Positions 6,003 to 9,717 of a stretch of 9,717 nt of DNA are shown here, piece by piece (the first letter of the stretch is position 1; the number at the start of each line of letters is the position of its first letter). Source of the stretch: Candidatus Bathyarchaeota archaeon. Its GTDB lineage: Archaea > Thermoproteota > Bathyarchaeia > TCS64. The notes under the pieces were generated by a model that did no database searches, had not been told where the DNA came from, and saw nothing but the letters and a program-made list of their open reading frames with translations. The translations under genes and the position numbers were made by a program. The stretch lies in assembly GCA_030602935.1 (NCBI GenBank), contig JAUVYU010000009.1, forward strand, positions 1 to 9,717, read 5' to 3'.

Positions 6003-6962
6003 TCAGGCACCCTCCACGAAGACGTCGTCGAACGCCTCGATCGGCTCAGGGTCAGGGCTGCCAAGGGCGAAGGCGATGGCCTCCTCCACGGCCGCCGACT
6101 CCTCCTTCCGTATCTTCTCATCGATCTCTGGTGTAAGCGTCCCGTCGGCCAAGAGCTTCTGCTTCAGGTTGTGGATGGGGCACCAGACCCTATCGTCCTC
6201 CTCTGCCTCGATACGGCCCTCCAGGTTTCCCTCGATTTGGTGGACCTTGAACTCCAGCAGTGTAGGGCCCTTCCCCTCTCTGGCCCTCCTCACCGCCTCC
6301 CCCGCCACCTCGTAAATCTCGAGGACGTCCCAGCCGTCGTGGGAGGAACCCGGCATCCCGTAGGCCGAGGCCCTGTCCGAGATCCTCTCGATACTGAGCT
6401 GGGGATAGTCGATCTCGTGGCCCAGCATCCTCTGCACCTCGGGGGAGCTGTTCTCGCAGACGAAGACCAGTGGCAGCTCCCAGCATGCGGCGAGGTTCAA
6501 CGTCTCCTGGACGCCCCCCTGGTTGGAGGCTCCCTCCCCGAAGTAGGAGACAGCGACGCCACCGTCCTTCTTTATCTGGTGGGCCAAGGCGTACCCGGCG
6601 ACCATGGGGACGCTTCCCCCGACTATCCCGTTTGCGCCCAGGGACCCCGACTCGGGGTCGAATGTGTGGTAGGGGCCGGCCTTTCCCTTGTTGAAGCCCG
6701 TCCTCTTGGCGCAGAGCTCGGCCAGCAGCTTCTTGAGGCTGCATCCCTTGGCGATGAGGTGGCCTATGGGCCTGTGGGTGCTCCCTATCTCGTCCCCCTT
6801 GTCGAGGTGGGCGCTGACGCCCGCGGCGACGGCCTCCTGGCCGGTGTACATTCCGAACCGGGCGGGGAGCTTTCCCTCGCTGATGAGCTTCCTGCATCCG
6901 TTCTCGAAGGTCCTGATGCGGACCATAGATCTGTAAAGTTTGAGCTTGGTTTCCTTATCCAT
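6003..6962 (-). CDS. 2-oxoacid dehydrogenase E1 component, alpha subunit, with altered active-site motifs
   Basis: A 319-residue E1 alpha subunit of the AcoA/PdhA family. MYTGQEAVAAGV (39-50), LGANGIVGGSVPMVAGYAL (108-126) and FGEGASNQGGVQETLNLAACW (141-161) are clear family blocks. Several normally invariant positions differ. The thiamine-diphosphate motif GDG is GEG (Glu143). ENN is ENS (Ser172) and is followed by an unusual, longer loop SPEVQRMLGHEIDYPQ instead of the usual Y-containing turn. The HRGHGH loop is HRPIGH (Ile66). The GH(S/F) of the substrate-side loop is GN (Asn246). The frame is intact with normal codon use, and E1 beta next to it is normal. The start is ATG 6962 rather than GTG 6980; AAAATACTAA at 7010-7001 is the likely TATA box, giving a leader of about 15 bases. 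Confidence 0.88.
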   Translation of the reverse strand: MDKETKLKLYRSMVRIRTFENGCRKLISEGKLPARFGMYTGQEAVAAGVSAHLDKGDEIGSTHRPIGHLIAKGCSLKKLLAELCAKRTGFNKGKAGPYHTFDPESGSLGANGIVGGSVPMVAGYALAHQIKKDGGVAVSYFGEGASNQGGVQETLNLAACWELPLVFVCENSSPEVQRMLGHEIDYPQLSIERISDRASAYGMPGSSHDGWDVLEIYEVAGEAVRRAREGKGPTLLEFKVHQIEGNLEGRIEAEEDDRVWCPIHNLKQKLLADGTLTPEIDEKIRKEESAAVEEAIAFALGSPDPEPIEAFDDVFVEGA

Positions 6963-7000
6963 TGTAGATTTACACGGCACATAATGTGGTCAAGGACGAT

Positions 7001-7010
7001 TTAGTATTTT
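7001..7010 (-). promoter_or_regulatory. Likely TATA box of the E1 alpha-beta operon
   Basis: AAAATACTAA on the minus strand, preceded by a purine-rich GGA, lies about 40 bases before the ATG at 6962 and would place transcription start near 6978. This makes the upstream GTG at 6980 unlikely as a start codon. Confidence 0.45.
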
Positions 7011-7069
7011 CCTAACATAGTGCCATCTCATCGGGAAATAACGCACGCTCAGTGACGACATGCTGTGGA

Positions 7070-8293
7070 TCAGAATAATCCAATTAGATCTAGGATGTTG
7101 AGGACGAGGAACAGCGTCAGGGTGGCTGCGGTGTCAGCAACAGTCGTTATAACTGGTATCGCTACGTTATCTGGGTTCAGCCCCCTCTTGTAGGCGGCGT
7201 GTGCAACTGCCAGCGCAACGATGGCTATCGGGAGGAAGCTGATGAGGTTGGATAGGATCGCCACCGATATAAGGGAGGCGAGGTCCGCCGCCTTGACGCT
7301 CGGCCTCACGATGGCGTAGGTGACCAGCCCGAAGAAGCCGTGGATAAGGAGGGCGACACCTTCGACCTGCATGATGGTGGAAATGGACGCCTTCACCTCG
7401 TCGCGAAGATCTCTGATGTACCCCAACGCTAGGTTAGTGGTGGTCGTCGACCCAATTATGGACCCGATGTTCCCGAGGGCGTTGGTTAGCCCCGGATAGA
7501 GGACCATGACTCCCGGGTACCTCAGGAGCTCCGCGCTCATCCTCGAGAGGAAGGCGCCGTTCAGGCTCCCGAATATGCTCGACGTCACAACCACGGTCGC
7601 GCCCTCCTTGATGGTCTTAAAGAAGAAGGGGACACGCCAGTTCTGCCAGGCGATGTAGCCCGTCGCCGTGAGGATGAGGAGGAAGATCGCCCAGAGCAGG
7701 ATCTGGTACGCTCCCCCCCATAGGACGAGGAAGACCGTGGCAACGAAAACGGTCGACACAACGATGTCGTTCACTGACGCCAGTATTGGGTAGACTAGGA
7801 TGTCTGGGTCGAGCCCCCTTCTGAATGTCATAATCGCTATCATCATCGTCAGGGGGATGGAGATGGCCATGGCAGTAACGCAGGCCACCGGCGGGACGAC
7901 CATGAAGATCAGGAGGTGCTGAACTGAGACGCGTCCTAGCGCGAGGTTCAGCAGGAAGGAGGTGCCCCCCATGATGAGGGTGTCGACGAGGGTGATGACG
8001 AATATGGAGCTGATGAGCTGGTAGTAGACGGGGGTGTTCTTCCTCATCTGGGGGCGGATGAGGCCGATGTGAAGCATCGTGGCGAGGTTCCCAGAGAAGA
8101 TCCCCCCTATGCCGCCCCTGATGGTGAGAACCGGGGGGAAGAGGGCGAGTATCCAGGGGGCTGCCTTGAACTGGGGTGTGAAGATGGAGATGAGGCCCCC
8201 TGCGACGAGGCTCAGGGTGTTGAACAGGAGGGCTATTAGGGTCTGGGCTGGGATCGAGCTATAGAATGGCCTCTTCGGCCCAGTGTCGCTCAC
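7070..8293 (-). CDS. MgtE/SLC41-type divalent cation transporter, two membrane domains
   Basis: A 407-residue integral membrane protein with about ten hydrophobic segments in two homologous halves, as in SLC41 and two-domain archaeal MgtE proteins. Bacterial MgtE has one such domain per chain plus cytoplasmic N and CBS domains; these regulatory domains are missing here. Repeat signatures: PPVLTIRGGIGGIFSGNLA (53-71) matches YPGLTNALGNIGSIIGS (266-282), and RRGLDPDILVYPILASVNDI (158-177) matches KRGLNPDNVAIPVITTVADT (369-388). Asp176 and Asp387 align with the pore Asp that binds Mg2+ in MgtE. Likely cargo is Mg2+; Co2+ or Ni2+ are possible in this family. The start is GTG at 8293 with GGGG five bases upstream; the nearby ATG is out of frame and stops after four codons. 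It has its own promoter region. Confidence 0.9.
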   Translation of the reverse strand: MSDTGPKRPFYSSIPAQTLIALLFNTLSLVAGGLISIFTPQFKAAPWILALFPPVLTIRGGIGGIFSGNLATMLHIGLIRPQMRKNTPVYYQLISSIFVITLVDTLIMGGTSFLLNLALGRVSVQHLLIFMVVPPVACVTAMAISIPLTMMIAIMTFRRGLDPDILVYPILASVNDIVVSTVFVATVFLVLWGGAYQILLWAIFLLILTATGYIAWQNWRVPFFFKTIKEGATVVVTSSIFGSLNGAFLSRMSAELLRYPGVMVLYPGLTNALGNIGSIIGSTTTTNLALGYIRDLRDEVKASISTIMQVEGVALLIHGFFGLVTYAIVRPSVKAADLASLISVAILSNLISFLPIAIVALAVAHAAYKRGLNPDNVAIPVITTVADTAATLTLFLVLNILDLIGLF

Positions 8294-8331
8294 TGTTGCC
8301 CCATGACCGTGACTTCCTCATGTTCGTTCAG

Positions 8332-8348
8332 TAGGACTCGTAGTCCTA
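8332..8348. promoter_or_regulatory. Palindrome TAGGACT-CGT-AGTCCTA at the mgtE transcription start
   Basis: Two perfect 7-base arms flank a 3-base centre. The site lies 38-55 bases before the GTG start of mgtE and about where transcription should begin if TTTTTAA at 8377-8371 is the TATA box. This is a typical place for a repressor operator in archaea; a short hairpin in the 5' leader is the alternative. Confidence 0.5.
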
Positions 8349-8370
8349 GCCTATCAGGTCATCTTTTCCC

Positions 8371-8377
8371 TTAAAAA
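8371..8377 (-). promoter_or_regulatory. Likely TATA box of mgtE
   Basis: TTTTTAA on the minus strand lies about 80 bases before the mgtE start and about 25 bases before the TAGGACT palindrome. It is the best TATA-like match in the 178-base gap between cdhC and mgtE. Confidence 0.45.
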
Positions 8378-8386
8378 GGTATCATC

Positions 8387-8400
8387 GGCATGCAAATGCC
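8387..8400. promoter_or_regulatory. Short inverted repeat GGCAT-GCAA-ATGCC upstream of the mgtE TATA box
   Basis: Five-base arms with a four-base spacer lie about ten bases upstream of the TATA-like box, a position where archaeal activators bind. The rest of 8402-8471 holds no gene I can see. Confidence 0.3.
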
Positions 8401-8471
8401 ATAATTTGGGTTGAGGAACCTAATCAAGGCGTGAGAGGAAAGGAGATGTCAGAAACTAACGCTTCTACGCC

Positions 8472-9710
8472 TCAGTGACCTATTATTTTCCTTTCTTTCT
8501 CCTTGAGGAAGGCTTTTAGACCGTTTATGGTCGTTGCGTCGCTCTCAATGGCGATCGAGTCCCGGAGCTCCTCCGGGATAGCCCTCAGGGCCGTCCTCTT
8601 CAGGTTCTCGGTCATCCAGACAACCCTCGCGTACCCCCCGTCGGCCTGCAGGAACTTTCTGCTCAGCAGATAGGCGGTGGCGATGGCGGCGGCCCCCTCC
8701 CTGTACTGCCTCCCGGCCACCATGTTAGCGAGCTTTGTCCAAGTCATGCCTCCGGGGGCCTCGCCCTCGTATCCCCGGTGGACGATGGCCAGCCCGTCGA
8801 CCTCGGGGATGTGGTAGACGACGTTCTGGAAGCAGCTGCACGAGGTGTGGGGGTGGTCGAATACGCTGTGGAGGAAGACCCTACCGACTCTGCCCTCTGA
8901 GCGCTTCTCGGTGGAGGCGTTCACGCCCTCGTACTCCCCCTTCACTGGGTCGAGGCACTCCCCCTTCTCGACGAGTTCGCAGCCGTTGTAGATGTCGCCG
9001 GGGTCCAGGACGGCGTTCGCCTTGATCTGGTACCAAGGCTTGCTGCACTGAGCCGGTCGGTCGGGGGTGACTGTGCAGGCGTGGGCCAGAGCGAAGGAGC
9101 GACAGCGCACGCACCCGTAGAAGACGTCGAGATCGTCCTCAGATGTCTCCCGGATGATCTTAGTTCTCTCTTCAACGTAGTCCGAGATCTCTGGGGAAAG
9201 GCGTCCCTCCTCCTCGCCGTCTAGGATGAACGTCACTTCGATGGGTCCGATGGCGCCGAACTCATTCCTTAGGCCGTTGATCACAAGCTCTCCAAGATGA
9301 TTGAGCGTGAAGCCTGCGTCACTGGCCTGCTCTGTAAGCTCGTAGACCATGACCCCCCCACCCTTCTTCCTGACCTTGACCCCCTTGGCCACGTTGATGA
9401 CCCTGCGTAGGATGGCCTCAATCCACAGGGTGACTGGAAGGTCAGCTGCCTCGTTGCCGAGCTCCACGAGGATGCTGAAGCCCGAGGCGTCGTCGACTGA
9501 ACCCGTGATCTCAATGGAGTCCCTCGTGGTACTTGGGGAGGGCCTGACGACTATGAAGCTGCCCGGTGAGCCCTTGATCTGGAGAGCCAGGTCGTCCGGG
9601 TTGAGCTGCTCGCGGGTGAACGGTTGCCCAATTGGGACGGGCATTTCTGGCGTGGGCTTCTCTACGAGCCTTGACCTTATGTTCGGGAGCTCCCAGGCCT
9701 TCTCGACCAT
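8472..9710 (-). CDS. cdhC: Acetyl-CoA decarbonylase/synthase beta subunit (acetyl-CoA synthase)
   Basis: CdhC joins CO, a methyl group from the corrinoid protein and CoA into acetyl-CoA, or cleaves it, at the Ni-Ni-[4Fe-4S] A-cluster; it is central to the Wood-Ljungdahl pathway. At 412 residues it is the archaeal-size form, without the N-terminal CODH-binding domain of bacterial AcsB. The A-cluster cysteines are Cys200, 203, 212 and 222 (the 3-9-10 spacing of the family) and Cys291 and 293. Other signatures are CRSFALAHACTVTPDRP, GECLDPVKGEYEGVN, HSVFDHPHTS, PEVDGLAIVHRGYEGE and FLQADGG. It differs in having CSC where CGC is usual, and in an unusual segment SKPWYQIKANAVLDPGD after Cys222. It is last in its operon; partners should lie beyond the window. 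ATG 9710 is the first visible start, but the frame stays open to the edge. Confidence 0.93.
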   Translation of the reverse strand: MVEKAWELPNIRSRLVEKPTPEMPVPIGQPFTREQLNPDDLALQIKGSPGSFIVVRPSPSTTRDSIEITGSVDDASGFSILVELGNEAADLPVTLWIEAILRRVINVAKGVKVRKKGGGVMVYELTEQASDAGFTLNHLGELVINGLRNEFGAIGPIEVTFILDGEEEGRLSPEISDYVEERTKIIRETSEDDLDVFYGCVRCRSFALAHACTVTPDRPAQCSKPWYQIKANAVLDPGDIYNGCELVEKGECLDPVKGEYEGVNASTEKRSEGRVGRVFLHSVFDHPHTSCSCFQNVVYHIPEVDGLAIVHRGYEGEAPGGMTWTKLANMVAGRQYREGAAAIATAYLLSRKFLQADGGYARVVWMTENLKRTALRAIPEELRDSIAIESDATTINGLKAFLKEKERKIIGH

Positions 9711-9717
9711 CTCTGGG

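Noticed and set aside
6002..6121. N-terminal extension of E1 beta
   Set aside because: The 40 extra residues are Arg/Ser-rich, overlap the E1 alpha gene, and family members begin at MAERVITY.
5483..6136. Plus-strand open frame opposite E1 beta
   Set aside because: Low-complexity Gly, Asp, Pro and Arg-rich product, entirely antisense to a conserved enzyme gene.
5715..7004. Very long plus-strand open frame (429 codons) opposite E1 alpha and beta
   Set aside because: Its translation has no recognisable domain and is the complement of two clear genes; GC-rich codons on one strand often leave the other strand open.
1..9717. CRISPR array, transposon ends, or tandem repeats
   Set aside because: I saw no regularly spaced repeats, no transposase-like protein and no long direct repeats; shorter diverged repeats could have escaped reading by eye.

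Overview
The window looks archaeal, most likely from an uncultured anaerobic lineage of the Thermoproteota/Bathyarchaeia type (inference, not proven). Reasons: an archaeal-size acetyl-CoA synthase beta subunit (CdhC), a two-domain MgtE/SLC41 transporter without a CBS domain, an archaeal-style thioredoxin with a charged helical N-terminus, TATA-like boxes about 25-45 bases before starts, Shine-Dalgarno motifs (GAGG, GGGAG, AAGGTG), and heavy AGG/AGA use for Arg. Most genes are on the minus strand and tightly packed.

Layout. 1-122: C-terminus of an unrecognised plus-strand gene. 145-1168 (minus): two-gene flavin operon, a flavin reductase/flavoredoxin followed by a WrbA-like flavodoxin. 1169-1700: non-coding, with a palindrome and two overlapping hairpins. 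About 1703-1945 (plus): a small zinc-ribbon gene that is easy to miss because it has no ATG, GTG or TTG at its front. 1967-2673 (minus): Nfu-type Fe-S scaffold plus a small metzincin-like HExxHxxGxxD protein whose conserved reading frame also begins without a standard start codon. 2834-3250 (plus): thioredoxin, divergent from nfu across a dyad of two TATA boxes. 3269-4984 (minus): M14 zinc carboxypeptidase with one in-frame TGA at codon 130, otherwise intact. 5030-6962 (minus): E1 beta and alpha subunits of a thiamine-diphosphate 2-oxoacid (pyruvate/acetoin-type) dehydrogenase. 7070-8293 (minus): MgtE-type divalent cation transporter with a dyad-rich promoter. 8472-9710 (minus): CdhC, with all six A-cluster cysteines but CSC in place of CGC.

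Working together. CdhC makes acetyl-CoA from CO, a methyl-corrinoid and CoA, and E1 alpha/beta would normally start oxidative decarboxylation of a 2-oxoacid, so both point to acyl-CoA metabolism; E2, E3 and the other CODH/ACS subunits are not in the window. Nfu, thioredoxin and the flavin pair fit an anaerobe rich in Fe-S enzymes. The strongest leads are the E1 alpha subunit, in which several normally invariant active-site positions are replaced while its E1 beta partner is normal; the interrupted peptidase; the CSC variant of CdhC; and two neighbouring genes with non-standard or missing starts. I found no tRNA, rRNA, CRISPR array or transposase. None of these points amounts to a proven new system.
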